Of a stretch of 64,000 nt of DNA, positions 8,829 to 18,208 are shown one piece after another. The DNA lies in NCBI RefSeq assembly GCF_041295575.1, contig NZ_CP160452.1, positions 1,674,001-1,738,000 of the forward strand. Direction: 5' to 3'. The DNA is from Sporosarcina pasteurii. GTDB taxonomy: Bacteria; Bacillota; Bacilli; Bacillales_A; Planococcaceae. Within the stretch, counting starts at the first letter, position 1. Each line of letters starts with the position of its first letter. A model generated the notes under the pieces. The model did not search any database and was not told where the DNA came from. It saw nothing but the letters and a program-made list of their open reading frames with translations. Both the position numbers and the translations under genes were made by a program.

Positions 8829-11239
8829 TCGACATCCTGTACGTATGCATATGGCGTAATACCAGCCATTCCGATCATCGGGTCAATCGCAAGGATATTG
8901 TCGGTCGTTAGTTCATAATTTTTTTCTACTTCTTCCTGCTCAACTTCAAGCGTTTCTTCACTATCTTCATCTGTAGCAGTATGAGGTTCACCATATGCGT
9001 TTAAACGCTCTTGTAAGGTCGTTTGGCGGGCGAGTTCATCTGCCCTTAAAATACCTGCTTTAAACTCTTCTGGTTCACCGCAAAGAATTAAAAACTTTTG
9101 AGCACGTGTAATTCCTGTATAAAGAAGATTACGTTTTAACATTTTCCGGTGAGCACGCACGATTGGCATAATGACAATCGGAAATTCGCTTCCTTGTGAC
9201 TTATGAATGGAGCAACAATAAGAAAGTGTAATTTGATTTAAGTCTTTTCTTTCATAGGTCACTTCGATGCCATCATAAGAGACGACAAGTAGTTCTTTTT
9301 TATCGACCGTTTCATTTGCTTTAATAATGCTAATAACTTCCCCCATATCGCCGTTAAACACGTTGCTTTCCGGTTGATTGACAAGTTGAAGCACTTTGTC
9401 GCCTATCCGGTAAACAACGTCTCCAAATGTTACTTCCTTTCGTTTAGAGCTCGGGGGATTCACCATTTTTTGAATCATTTTATTTAAGCCGTCAATGCCT
9501 GCAGGACCTTTATACATCGGCGCCAACACTTGGATATCTTTTATGCTATGCCCTTTCGAAATTGCATTATCGATAATTTGATGTACGGCATCCAAAATCC
9601 GGTCCGCACTTGCTGCTATAAAAGAACGGTCAGATGTTTTACCAACGATGTTAGTAGACCACTCTGAACGTTTTATCATATGGGCCATTTCAATAATTGT
9701 GGAGCCTGCACTTTGACGATAAATTTCTGTTAGTTCGACTACTGGAATCACGTTAGATTCCAACATATCCTTTAGCACTTGACCTGGTCCGACGGAAGGC
9801 AATTGATCTTGGTCACCGACAAATAAAATTTGTACGTCTTTTGGGAGTGCTTTTAAAAGCTGGTGGCCTAGCCATGTATCGACCATAGACATTTCATCGA
9901 TAATGACGAGTTTCCCTTCGATTTCTCGGTCGGTTTCTTCTTCTTTTTGCTGGCCTGTGAAACCGAGTAGACGATGGATTGTCATCGCAGGTAGTTCCGT
10001 CGATTCGGACATCCGTTTCGCTGCTCTTCCAGTCGGAGCGGCTAAAATAATCGGGAAGGCTTCTTTCTTTTTTGCATATTCTGCTGGATCTAAAGACAAA
10101 CCATGAAGTTCCGCAAAAACTTCCACAAACCCTCGAATTACCGTTGTCTTCCCTGTACCTGGACCACCTGTTAAAATCATCGCGGGTGAATGGAGCGCTT
10201 TTTCAATAGCAGCTACTTGTGTTTCCGCATAATTGACGCCAAGACGCTCTTCCACTTCACCGATTGCTGAACGGATTTCTGAAACTGGAAATTGATCTTC
10301 AGACCCATTACTCATAATTTCTTGTATTTTTGACGCAAAGCCTATTTCCGAAAAATATAATGACGGGGTGTATAGCCTTTGTTTTTCGGCAGATAACTTT
10401 CCCTCTTCTACGAGTTCAATGATCGCTTGTGAAATACTACTATAGGGAATTTCCATAGATTGACTCATTTCAAGCATGCGCTTTACTTCAGGTAAAGCGA
10501 CTTCCCCTTCTACATACACATGTCCTTCCGATTGCACAACTTCATTAATCGTATATAAAATGGCAGCTTTAATTCTAGAAGGGTGATTGCCTGTTATCCC
10601 TAAGTGTCGACCGAGTTCATCGGCCCGTTGAAAACCGACGCCCTCAATTTCCTCTGTCAACCGGTATGGATTTTCAGTTAATAGTTCAATTGTTTCTTCA
10701 CGGTACGCTTGATAGATTCGCATGGCTACTTTCGGTCCGAAGCCCCATTCATTCAACTGAATAATCGTTCGTTCTAATCCCATGTTTTGTTGCAAAACAG
10801 AGACAAGGGTAGCCTTCCGTTCTTCTGTTAAACGGGGAACTTTATCCAAAACAGTTGCATCATTTAATATTTTATTAATGGCATCTGTCCCAAGTGTTTC
10901 AACGATGGTGGAAGCAGTTTTCGCCCCAATTCCTGGAAACAAGTCACCCGATAAATACTGAACAAGTCCCGTTTCTGTTCCAGGCATTTCTTTCGTAAAA
11001 GTATGGACATCAAACTGGGCACCGTACGTTGGATGATTCACAAGTCTACCAATAAATTTATAATCTTCTTCAGGAGCTAGTTGCGGAAAGTTTCCTTTTA
11101 CAACAATTTCTTTTTCATCATAATCACAGTTCGTTTTTGTAATACTACATTTACAAATCGTAAAGAGATTATCAGCATTATGAAATATTGTAACGAACGG
11201 TCTCCCAATTATATACAGTTCTTCGGTTTGACTTTCCAC
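8825..11239 (-). CDS. recD2: ATP-dependent DNA helicase RecD2
   Basis: RecD-like superfamily 1B 5'-3' helicase found in bacteria as a stand-alone enzyme for repair and fork maintenance. Seen: N-terminal OB-like region and helix-hairpin-helix repeats (FPGIGAKTASTIVETLG; GVGFQRADELG), then the motor with Walker A GGPGTGKTT near residue 358, IIDEMSMVD, FVGDQDQLPSVGPGQVL, and SIHKSQGSEFPIV. The start is GTG at 11239 with AAGGAGG 8 nt upstream. Length 804 aa is close to that of B. subtilis YrrC. It lies downstream of the TPR gene with a 13-nt gap. Confidence 0.96.
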   Translation of the reverse strand: MESQTEELYIIGRPFVTIFHNADNLFTICKCSITKTNCDYDEKEIVVKGNFPQLAPEEDYKFIGRLVNHPTYGAQFDVHTFTKEMPGTETGLVQYLSGDLFPGIGAKTASTIVETLGTDAINKILNDATVLDKVPRLTEERKATLVSVLQQNMGLERTIIQLNEWGFGPKVAMRIYQAYREETIELLTENPYRLTEEIEGVGFQRADELGRHLGITGNHPSRIKAAILYTINEVVQSEGHVYVEGEVALPEVKRMLEMSQSMEIPYSSISQAIIELVEEGKLSAEKQRLYTPSLYFSEIGFASKIQEIMSNGSEDQFPVSEIRSAIGEVEERLGVNYAETQVAAIEKALHSPAMILTGGPGTGKTTVIRGFVEVFAELHGLSLDPAEYAKKKEAFPIILAAPTGRAAKRMSESTELPAMTIHRLLGFTGQQKEEETDREIEGKLVIIDEMSMVDTWLGHQLLKALPKDVQILFVGDQDQLPSVGPGQVLKDMLESNVIPVVELTEIYRQSAGSTIIEMAHMIKRSEWSTNIVGKTSDRSFIAASADRILDAVHQIIDNAISKGHSIKDIQVLAPMYKGPAGIDGLNKMIQKMVNPPSSKRKEVTFGDVVYRIGDKVLQLVNQPESNVFNGDMGEVISIIKANETVDKKELLVVSYDGIEVTYERKDLNQITLSYCCSIHKSQGSEFPIVIMPIVRAHRKMLKRNLLYTGITRAQKFLILCGEPEEFKAGILRADELARQTTLQERLNAYGEPHTATDEDSEETLEVEQEEVEKNYELTTDNILAIDPMIGMAGITPYAYVQDVD

Positions 11240-11252
11240 ATCTTACCCCTCC

Positions 11253-11912
11253 TTAACTTTCGTCAAGTTGAATCATATCGTAAATATAACGTGCTTGTTC
11301 ATACTCTGGGTTGAGCGTAAATGCTTGCTTTAAATGTTTAAGTGCATCTTCTTTTCGATCCGTCGATACAGCGTATAAAAAGCCTAAATTATAATGGGCA
11401 TCTGCGTTTTCCTCATCATGCTCCACGACATAACGGAATTCTTCGCCTGCTTGGTCAAACAATTCTAAGTTCGCAAGTAAAATCCCATAAGATAACCGTA
11501 CTTCCATATCGGTAGGGGCAAGTTCAGCAGCTCTTTGTAAATAAGGCAGTGCTAACTTCACTTTTCCTGCACGTTCTAAACTTTTCCCAAGCATAAAATA
11601 AGCATCCGCTTCTTCTATACCTTTACGAATCGCTTGTTCATATAGCTTAGAAGCTTCCTCATAACGTTCTTCGTTATAATATAAATTCGCAAGACCGTAA
11701 ATGGCCGTACCCGCCTCTTCATCTAATGTGATGGCTTTTTGGAAAAAAGGCTCCGCTTTTTCCGTATCACCGATCGAAGCAAATACGTTGCCAACATTTA
11801 TATAGCCGACTGCTTCTTCTGGCTTTTCTTCAATTGCTTTTAAAAAAGATTCAATTGCTTTTTCATATTGTTCATTTTGTAAGGCGATAATGCCTTTTTC
11901 GTTATGATCCAT
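11253..11912 (-). CDS. yrrB: Tetratricopeptide-repeat protein (YrrB-like)
   Basis: Scaffold-type protein made of about six TPR units from residue 5 to 215, each with the A/G-Y/F-A pattern (for example AVGYINVGNVFASIGDTEKAEPFFQKA and ADAHYNLGFLYA). No enzyme domain. In Bacillus it always sits between mnmA and recD2 and may support a protein complex for tRNA thiolation; that role is inferred from position only. The gap to mnmA is 12 nt. Confidence 0.88.
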   Translation of the reverse strand: MDHNEKGIIALQNEQYEKAIESFLKAIEEKPEEAVGYINVGNVFASIGDTEKAEPFFQKAITLDEEAGTAIYGLANLYYNEERYEEASKLYEQAIRKGIEEADAYFMLGKSLERAGKVKLALPYLQRAAELAPTDMEVRLSYGILLANLELFDQAGEEFRYVVEHDEENADAHYNLGFLYAVSTDRKEDALKHLKQAFTLNPEYEQARYIYDMIQLDES

Positions 11913-11924
11913 ATTGTTTACCCC

Positions 11925-13049
<1,125 letters not shown>

Positions 13050-13068
13050 TTATTCAATCCTTTACCTA

Positions 13069-14211
13069 TCATTTTACTAGCCTTGCTACAATTTCTGCTG
13101 TTTTATAGGCTACCTTTTCTATTTGCTCTATCGTTAAGCCGTATCCATAGCTAAATCGGACAGAGTTTCGAAGTTCGGTCGCACCTTTACCATACATAGC
13201 CGTTAGAACGTGTGACGGGTCAAGTGAACCTGCTGTACAAGCTGAACCACTCGACACACAAACCCCTGCCATATCTAAGTTAACGAGAAGTGATTCAATA
13301 TCTGTGCCTGGAAAACTTATATTTGTAATATGCGGCAAACGATCCGATTCCACGGCATTTACAGTAAACTGAATCGCTTGTTCCGCTAAGATTGTTGTTA
13401 GTTTCTTTTCAAACGCATGATACTTTAAACTATTTTCCTCAGATGTTTGTTCTGCAATTTTTACCGCTTCTGAAAAAGCAACAATTGCTGGCACATTTTC
13501 TGTACCTGCACGACGTTTTCTTTCTTGTTCTCCACCGTAAACGAGAGGTGCTGAAGGTGTGCCGGTTCGTTCATACAAAAAGCCGACACCTTTTGGACCA
13601 TTTAATTTATGGGAAGAGACAGATAGTAAGTCAACCCCAAGTGTATCAACGTTAATTGGTACTATTCCATAAGCTTGTACTGCGTCCGTATGAAATAATG
13701 CTTGATGGCTTGTTAGCAGTTTTCCAATTTCATCAATCGGTTGAATTGTACCAACCTCATTATTTCCAAGCATAATCGTGACAAGGATCGTTTCATCCCT
13801 TAATGCTTCTGCAACTTGTTCTACATGAACTTGACCATTTATATCTGCCTCTAAAATTGTCACGTCAAAACCGTCTATTTGGAGTTGTTTACACGTATTT
13901 AACACCGCGTGATGCTCAATATTTGTCGTAATAATATGGTTCCCCTTAGATTTCATGGCATTCACGGCACCAAATATCGCCATATTATCAGCTTCTGTCC
14001 CACCTGAAGTAAAAATAATTTCAGTTGGTTTTGCATGAATAGATTGTGCCATTACTTTTCTTGCATCAGCTAACCATTTTCTCGCTTCCCTACCGTATTG
14101 GTGGATGCTAGAAGGATTCCCATACACGGAATTCAGTAGCTCTGCATATTTCTCTGTGACGAGCGGATGAACAGGTGTCGTTGCTGCATGGTCTAGATAA
14201 ATTGCTTTCAT
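13069..14211 (-). CDS. yrvO: Cysteine desulfurase (YrvO/IscS-like)
   Basis: PLP enzyme that takes sulfur from cysteine as a persulfide and, from this genomic position, donates it to MnmA. Seen: LDHAATTPVHP start, HHAVLNTC, the PLP-Lys motif SVSSHKLNGPKGVGFLY, GGEQERKRRAGTENVP, and the catalytic loop SSGSACTAGSLDPSHVL with the persulfide Cys. No SufS-type features. Preceded by cymR, whose product represses cysteine-metabolism genes. Confidence 0.94.
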   Translation of the reverse strand: MKAIYLDHAATTPVHPLVTEKYAELLNSVYGNPSSIHQYGREARKWLADARKVMAQSIHAKPTEIIFTSGGTEADNMAIFGAVNAMKSKGNHIITTNIEHHAVLNTCKQLQIDGFDVTILEADINGQVHVEQVAEALRDETILVTIMLGNNEVGTIQPIDEIGKLLTSHQALFHTDAVQAYGIVPINVDTLGVDLLSVSSHKLNGPKGVGFLYERTGTPSAPLVYGGEQERKRRAGTENVPAIVAFSEAVKIAEQTSEENSLKYHAFEKKLTTILAEQAIQFTVNAVESDRLPHITNISFPGTDIESLLVNLDMAGVCVSSGSACTAGSLDPSHVLTAMYGKGATELRNSVRFSYGYGLTIEQIEKVAYKTAEIVARLVK

Positions 14212-14224
14212 AAAAAAACTCCTT

Positions 14225-14644
14225 TTAAATATAGAACATATAACTATCCATAGTAGATTCTTTATTTGATTTTACAAGATCCGCTATTGTTGTTGTATCA
14301 AGTACTTCCCTTACAGCATCCGCAATGCTTTTCCAAAGTTTATATTGTGGAATATCTGTATCATCCAACCCTTCAATTGGCTGGATGGGTCCTTCTAATA
14401 CGCGAATAACATCCCCGGAAGTAATTTCTTCGGGCGGTTTGGCGAGCATATAGCCTCCATAAGCTCCGCGCACACTTTTCACAATGCCGTGATTGCGTAA
14501 TGGTGGAATTAACTGCTCTAAATAAGCTTCAGATAATGATTGTTCCTCTGCAATTTGACGCAATGGAACTGGCCCTTCTCCGTATTTAGCGCCTAACACG
14601 ACAACTACTGTGAGGCCATATCGTCCTTTTGTGGAAATTTTCAT
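14225..14644 (-). CDS. cymR: Rrf2-family cysteine metabolism repressor CymR
   Basis: Winged-helix repressor of the Rrf2 family. In B. subtilis CymR with CysK controls sulfur and cysteine genes. Seen: MKISTKGRYGLTVVVVLG, PLRQIAEEQSLSEAYLEQLIPPLRNHGIVKSVRGAYGGYMLA, the canonical DNA-binding part. No Fe-S cysteine triad is present, consistent with CymR rather than IscR. First gene of a cymR-desulfurase-mnmA group with 13- and 22-nt gaps. Confidence 0.92.
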   Translation of the reverse strand: MKISTKGRYGLTVVVVLGAKYGEGPVPLRQIAEEQSLSEAYLEQLIPPLRNHGIVKSVRGAYGGYMLAKPPEEITSGDVIRVLEGPIQPIEGLDDTDIPQYKLWKSIADAVREVLDTTTIADLVKSNKESTMDSYMFYI

Positions 14645-14681
14645 GGTTCGGTACCCCGTCCTTTACATATTGCTTCAAAAT

Positions 14682-14690
14682 AGTATAGCA
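14682..14690 (-). promoter_or_regulatory. Extended -10 promoter of cymR
   Basis: Minus-strand TGC followed by TATACT about 40 nt upstream of the cymR start; no good -35 box is visible, in keeping with an extended -10 promoter. Confidence 0.5.
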
Positions 14691-14772
14691 TAACTCACGA
14701 TTTGCTTGTACGAAATGATATCGAAGTAAATGATGTGTATAATGGAGAAACAATTGTACGAGGAGTGATACT

Positions 14773-16062
14773 TTGCACAATGAACCATTAGCCTATCGCA
14801 TGCGTCCAAAAAATATAGATGAAATTGCCGGTCAAGAAGAAATTATCGGCAAAAATACAGCACTTTATCACCTGATTAAAAAAGGACATGTTCCTTCTAT
14901 GTTACTTTACGGAGAACCAGGTATTGGAAAAACTTCCCTGGCACATGCAATTGCAGGAACAAGCGATTTACCGTTTATATCATTGAATGCAACGGTATCG
15001 GGAAAAAAAGAAGTTGAAGATGTCGTTGCTGAAGCCCGTGTTACAGGAAAAGTTTTACTGTTTCTTGATGAGATCCATCGATTTAATAAGTTACAGCAAG
15101 ATACTTTATTACCACATGTTGAAAAAGGATCAATTGTTCTGATCGGAGCTACGACGGAAAATCCGTTTCATGATGTAAACCCTGCGATTCGTTCTAGATG
15201 CGGGGAAATCAAGCAACTAAAAAGATTAGAAGCATCTGATTTACTCGGCGTATTACATAGAGCATTAACAGATCAGGAACGTGGCCTTGGAAAACAGTCC
15301 ATTCGCATTACAGAAGCACAACTATTGAAAATAGCAGAAGGCGTAAATGGCGATGCGAGAAAAGCATTAAATGTTTTAGAATCTGTCGTCATCGCAAGTG
15401 ATGAAGAAAATGGTGAAACGATTGTAGAAGATTGGCTAGTAGATAACCTAATTGGTAGAATTGGTTTATTTAGCGATAAAAAAGGTTCCCATTTTTACAA
15501 TTTATTGTCCGCACTTCAAAAATCGATTCGTGGAAGTGATGTAAATGCAGCGATTTATTATTTAGCGCATTTATTAGAAACTGGAGACCTAGTTGCCGTG
15601 AATCGAAGGTTACTCGTGATCGCCTATGAAGATATCGGACTTGCTGCTCCACATATCGGTGCCCACGTACTTGCCGCCACTGAAGCAGCCGTCCGTTTAG
15701 GAATGCCAGAAGCGCGCATTCCACTTGCAAATGCAGTGATTGAAATGTGTCTCGCTTCAAAATCCAATTCAGCCTATAAAGCATTCGATGCGGCAGTTCG
15801 AGCAATTAACAGCGGAAATACTGGCGACATTCCCCCTCATTTAAGAGATACACATTACGCGGGTGCGGCGGAACTCGGACATGTCGGTTATCAGTATCCA
15901 CACAATACGCCAATCGGGTCATTTGGCGGATGGATTGATCAACAATATTTACCTGACAAAGTTGAAGGAACTGAGTTTTATAGACCTGTACAAGCAGGAG
16001 ACGAAGTCAAATTAGCTGCGATTTACGAGCGAATGAAAGAGATGAAGAAAAACAAACGGTAA
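14773..16062 (+). CDS. rarA: Replication-associated recombination protein A (MgsA/YrvN)
   Basis: AAA+ ATPase of the RarA/MgsA clade that acts at stalled replication forks. Seen: Walker A GEPGIGKTSLA, DEIHRFNKLQQD Walker B, sensor GATTENPF, arginine-finger region AIRSRCGEIKQL, and the tetramerisation/C-terminal block with ARIPLANAVIEMCLASKSNSAY. Start is TTG at 14773 with AGGAG 7 nt upstream; no ATG gives a full family N-terminus. 429 aa is normal. Divergent from cymR. Confidence 0.95.
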   Translation: MHNEPLAYRMRPKNIDEIAGQEEIIGKNTALYHLIKKGHVPSMLLYGEPGIGKTSLAHAIAGTSDLPFISLNATVSGKKEVEDVVAEARVTGKVLLFLDEIHRFNKLQQDTLLPHVEKGSIVLIGATTENPFHDVNPAIRSRCGEIKQLKRLEASDLLGVLHRALTDQERGLGKQSIRITEAQLLKIAEGVNGDARKALNVLESVVIASDEENGETIVEDWLVDNLIGRIGLFSDKKGSHFYNLLSALQKSIRGSDVNAAIYYLAHLLETGDLVAVNRRLLVIAYEDIGLAAPHIGAHVLAATEAAVRLGMPEARIPLANAVIEMCLASKSNSAYKAFDAAVRAINSGNTGDIPPHLRDTHYAGAAELGHVGYQYPHNTPIGSFGGWIDQQYLPDKVEGTEFYRPVQAGDEVKLAAIYERMKEMKKNKR

Positions 16063-16094
16063 AGGTAAGCTTTTACAGCTTACCTTTACCGTTT
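16054..16094. terminator. Strong palindromic terminator after rarA
   Basis: Perfect 17-bp inverted repeat (AAACGGTAAAGGTAAGC and its complement) with a 7-nt loop. It includes the rarA stop codon; only a weak T run follows on either strand. Confidence 0.75.
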
Positions 16095-16180
16095 AGGTTT
16101 ACATAATAAAACTACAATCTACTACAACTAACTTCTCTATTCATTTTAATAAGCACCTGTATGAGTAAAATGTTTATGGG

Positions 16181-16453
16181 GGATAAATAAAAACCATAAC
16201 ATAACACTAAATAAACTATGTTGATTTCCGTTCCGAGCGGACGCTTTCGGTGGGGCGTGCGGTGAGCCAATCGCAAAACGTAGGTTGCGATTTGCCGTAT
16301 TTCTGCGGGTTTTTGCAGAAATTAAGGCATCCTGTTGGATATTCATGCTCATAACGCTTCGCTTTTATCCGCAAAAGCCGTTCTTCGTGACGGCTTTCGC
16401 TAATCCCACCCGAGTCGCCGCTCTGCACTCCAATCAACAGAGACTCCTTATAT
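16181..16453. repeat. Modular palindromic repeat R1
   Basis: A 217-bp core (16221-16437) starts TTGATTTCCGTTCC and ends CACTCCAATCAA, so the outer ends are inverted. Inside are separate small hairpins, e.g. AATCGCAA/TTGCGATT, TTTCTGC/GCAGAAA and AAAGCCGT/ACGGCTTT. It is nearly identical to R3 at 28886-29101, including a shared flank ending TATATATAA. An outer GGATAAATAAAAACCATAAC (16181-16200) matches, inverted, the right end of R4 (29871-29890). No real gene is visible; open frames across it are accidental. Confidence 0.85.
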
Positions 16454-16513
16454 ATAAGTTTCTATACATGCAAATAACTTCATATTATAGCCATATGTAT
16501 CAATTAAAAAACT

Positions 16514-16607
16514 TTTAACCCTACCAAAAGGGGGGGGTTTCTTGATGGACATAGTGACGTTTTTCAATCTCTTTCAATGTTGGTGATTTCCTGTTATTTT
16601 TAATCAT
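16514..16607 (-). pseudogene. Transposase N-terminal remnant
   Basis: The minus strand opens with ATG (16607) after a GGAGAG-type site and reads MIKNNRKSPTLKEIEK, which resembles the N-terminus of UPF0236/ISLre2-type transposases as I remember it. The frame stops within 28 codons, just past a run of eight C; with one C fewer it would stay open to about 16450. No other transposase part follows before repeat R1. Family assignment is tentative. Confidence 0.35.
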
Positions 16608-16682
16608 GTGGGTTCTCTCCTGTAGTGTTTGTCTATAAACTCCACTACTCAAGAAGAGGGCCCTTTTTTCATGCCTCAAAAA

Positions 16683-16833
16683 CCAAATTATTCCATGTGG
16701 ATACCAATTAATCGGAGTGGAAATCGGCGACTCCAGCGGGAACAGCGCGAGCTGAAAGCCCCGCAGGAGCGCAGCGACGAGGAGATTGAAGCCGTGCCCG
16801 CGGAAAGCGTCCGATTGGAACGGAGATTAATTG
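16683..16833. repeat. Modular palindromic repeat R2
   Basis: About 150 bp from CCAAATTATTCC to GGAGATTAATTG. Outer sequences ATTAATCGGAGTGGAA and TTGGAACGGAGATTAAT mark the ends, and it contains the GCGGGAACAGCGCGAGCT and GACGAGGAGATTGAAGCCGTG blocks that also occur in R4 (29478-29890), where they are split by inserts. An imperfect direct repeat ACTAYTCAAGAAGAG flanks it at 16644-16658 and 16852-16866. Confidence 0.85.
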
Positions 16834-16899
16834 TTAAAAATGGAATACCTAACTATTCAAGAAGAGAATGCCTCTGCTTAAAATAGTACCCACAAAAAC

Positions 16900-16953
16900 T
16901 TGACTCAATCATAAGCACCTCATATTTAGCATGGTCTCTTACGATATGCTAAA
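16900..16953 (+). promoter_or_regulatory. niaR promoter with overlapping inverted repeat
   Basis: TTGACT (16900-16905), 17-nt spacer, TATTTA (16923-16928). The perfect inverted repeat TTTAGCAT..ATGCTAAA (16925-16932 / 16946-16953) overlaps the -10 box and the expected start, so it is a candidate operator, possibly for NiaR itself. Confidence 0.6.
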
Positions 16954-16986
16954 CTGTTTTAATAAGGCTACAAAGGAGGTTAAGAT

Positions 16987-17523
16987 ATGACATCCTCAGA
17001 TAAAATATTAGGAGATCAGCGGCGTGATTTACTTGTTAAAACACTTAAACAGGCAACTGCCCCCATTTCAGGTCGAAAACTTGGCGAAATGACCAATGTC
17101 AGTCGGCAAGTCATTGTCGGCGATGTTACTTTATTAAAAGCGATGGGTGAACCCATCATGGCGACAAATCGTGGATATATCTATATGCATCCACAAGTGG
17201 AGCCGAAAAAAATAGAAAAGGTAATCGTTTGTTCTCATACAGCAGAGCAAACGGAAGAAGAATTAAATATTCTAGTAGACAATGGTGTCACAGTAAAAGA
17301 TGTAAAAATCGAACATCCCATCTATGGAGATTTAACCGCATCTGTCATGGTGTCTAATCGTAGTGAAGTTCAAAACTTTATCCAAAACATTCAACAAACA
17401 AACGCCTCCCTTTTATTAGAATTAACCGAAGGGATTCATTTACATACGATTATTGCAGACAATGAACAAGAAATTGAAAATGCTGAAACAGCTTTAAGAA
17501 AAGCAGGCTTTCTCGTCGAATGA
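16987..17523 (+). CDS. niaR: Nicotinate-responsive transcriptional repressor NiaR (YrxA)
   Basis: Regulator of NAD biosynthesis and niacin uptake genes; nicotinic acid is the co-repressor in known members. Seen: N-terminal HTH (about residues 10-60: RRDLLVKTLKQATAPISGRKLGEMTNVSRQVIVGDVTLLKA) followed by the 3H ligand domain with its three conserved histidines (CSHTAEQ, IEHPIYGDL, GIHLHTI). 178 aa is normal. Good AAGGAGG site. The NAD genes it usually controls are not nearby. Confidence 0.93.
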   Translation: MTSSDKILGDQRRDLLVKTLKQATAPISGRKLGEMTNVSRQVIVGDVTLLKAMGEPIMATNRGYIYMHPQVEPKKIEKVIVCSHTAEQTEEELNILVDNGVTVKDVKIEHPIYGDLTASVMVSNRSEVQNFIQNIQQTNASLLLELTEGIHLHTIIADNEQEIENAETALRKAGFLVE

Positions 17524-17540
17524 CGAATGCCTGCTTTTTG
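17500..17540 (+). terminator. Terminator of niaR
   Basis: AAAAGCAGGC pairs with GCCTGCTTTTT around a 20-nt loop. The stem begins inside the last niaR codons. Confidence 0.8.
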
Positions 17541-17564
17541 GTTGAGGATACACTCCATGCTAAA

Positions 17565-18128
17565 TTACCCCATCAAACTTTGACGATATTTTACATAAAT
17601 CAGTTGATCTGTCCATTTTCCTCCTTCATAGTAATGTTTCTTTCGAATGCACTCAAAATCAAATCCAGCACTTTCTGCTAATTTTTTAGACGGTTCATTG
17701 TCGACGTGAATTTGTAATTCGATTCGGTGAAACCGTAAATCTTCGAAAAACATGTTCGTTGCTGCTTCTACACTTTCTTTTCCATAACCTTGCCTATGGA
17801 ATTGGTTGTGTATGTTGTACCCCATCATCCCCCACTCATAGTCCAATCTTAAAATGGTAACCAATTCAATTTCTCCTATGTATGCGCCGTCTTCTTTGCG
17901 AAAAATCCCGAATAAATAAGTCTCATCTTGTTCCGCGGCTTTTTGAAAGTCTTCTACCCATTCAGCGAACCATTTCTTCGTAAATAAATGAGCATCTCCG
18001 TCATTGCCTTCATCATATTTATACGTTGAAGGCAAACGTTCACTGTACCCTCTTGTCCATTCTTTATAATCTGTTACTTCATAAGGACGAATGATTAGCC
18101 TTTCTGTTTCAATCATTAGATTTCTCAA
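17565..18128 (-). CDS. GNAT family N-acetyltransferase (RimJ/RimL-like)
   Basis: Acetyl-CoA-dependent N-acyltransferase of unknown substrate. Seen: ETERLIIRPYEVTDYKEW N-terminus of the RimJ/L group, a GNAT core with GYNIHNQFHRQGYGKESVEAA (acetyl-CoA-binding Q/R-x-x-G-x-G/A) and FHRIELQIHVDNEPSKKLAESAGFDFE. Start TTG 18128 has GGAG 7 nt upstream; ATG 18116 is an alternative. 187 aa is typical. It stands alone between niaR and an amidase on opposite strands. Confidence 0.85.
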   Translation of the reverse strand: MRNLMIETERLIIRPYEVTDYKEWTRGYSERLPSTYKYDEGNDGDAHLFTKKWFAEWVEDFQKAAEQDETYLFGIFRKEDGAYIGEIELVTILRLDYEWGMMGYNIHNQFHRQGYGKESVEAATNMFFEDLRFHRIELQIHVDNEPSKKLAESAGFDFECIRKKHYYEGGKWTDQLIYVKYRQSLMG

Positions 18129-18208
18129 TCAATTTCTCCCCACTTTTCTATGAATATGCTACTCTGAAGTAGAGTCTACCAAATATCACGGTGAATGGGG
18201 GATTTCTA

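Noticed and set aside
16181..16453. CRISPR array as an explanation for the repeats
   Set aside because: Repeat units are long palindromic modules of different size without regular spacers, and no cas genes are near.
16629..16886. 85-codon plus-strand frame over repeat R2
   Set aside because: It is made of the palindromic repeat, which opens frames by chance; no ribosome site and no similarity.
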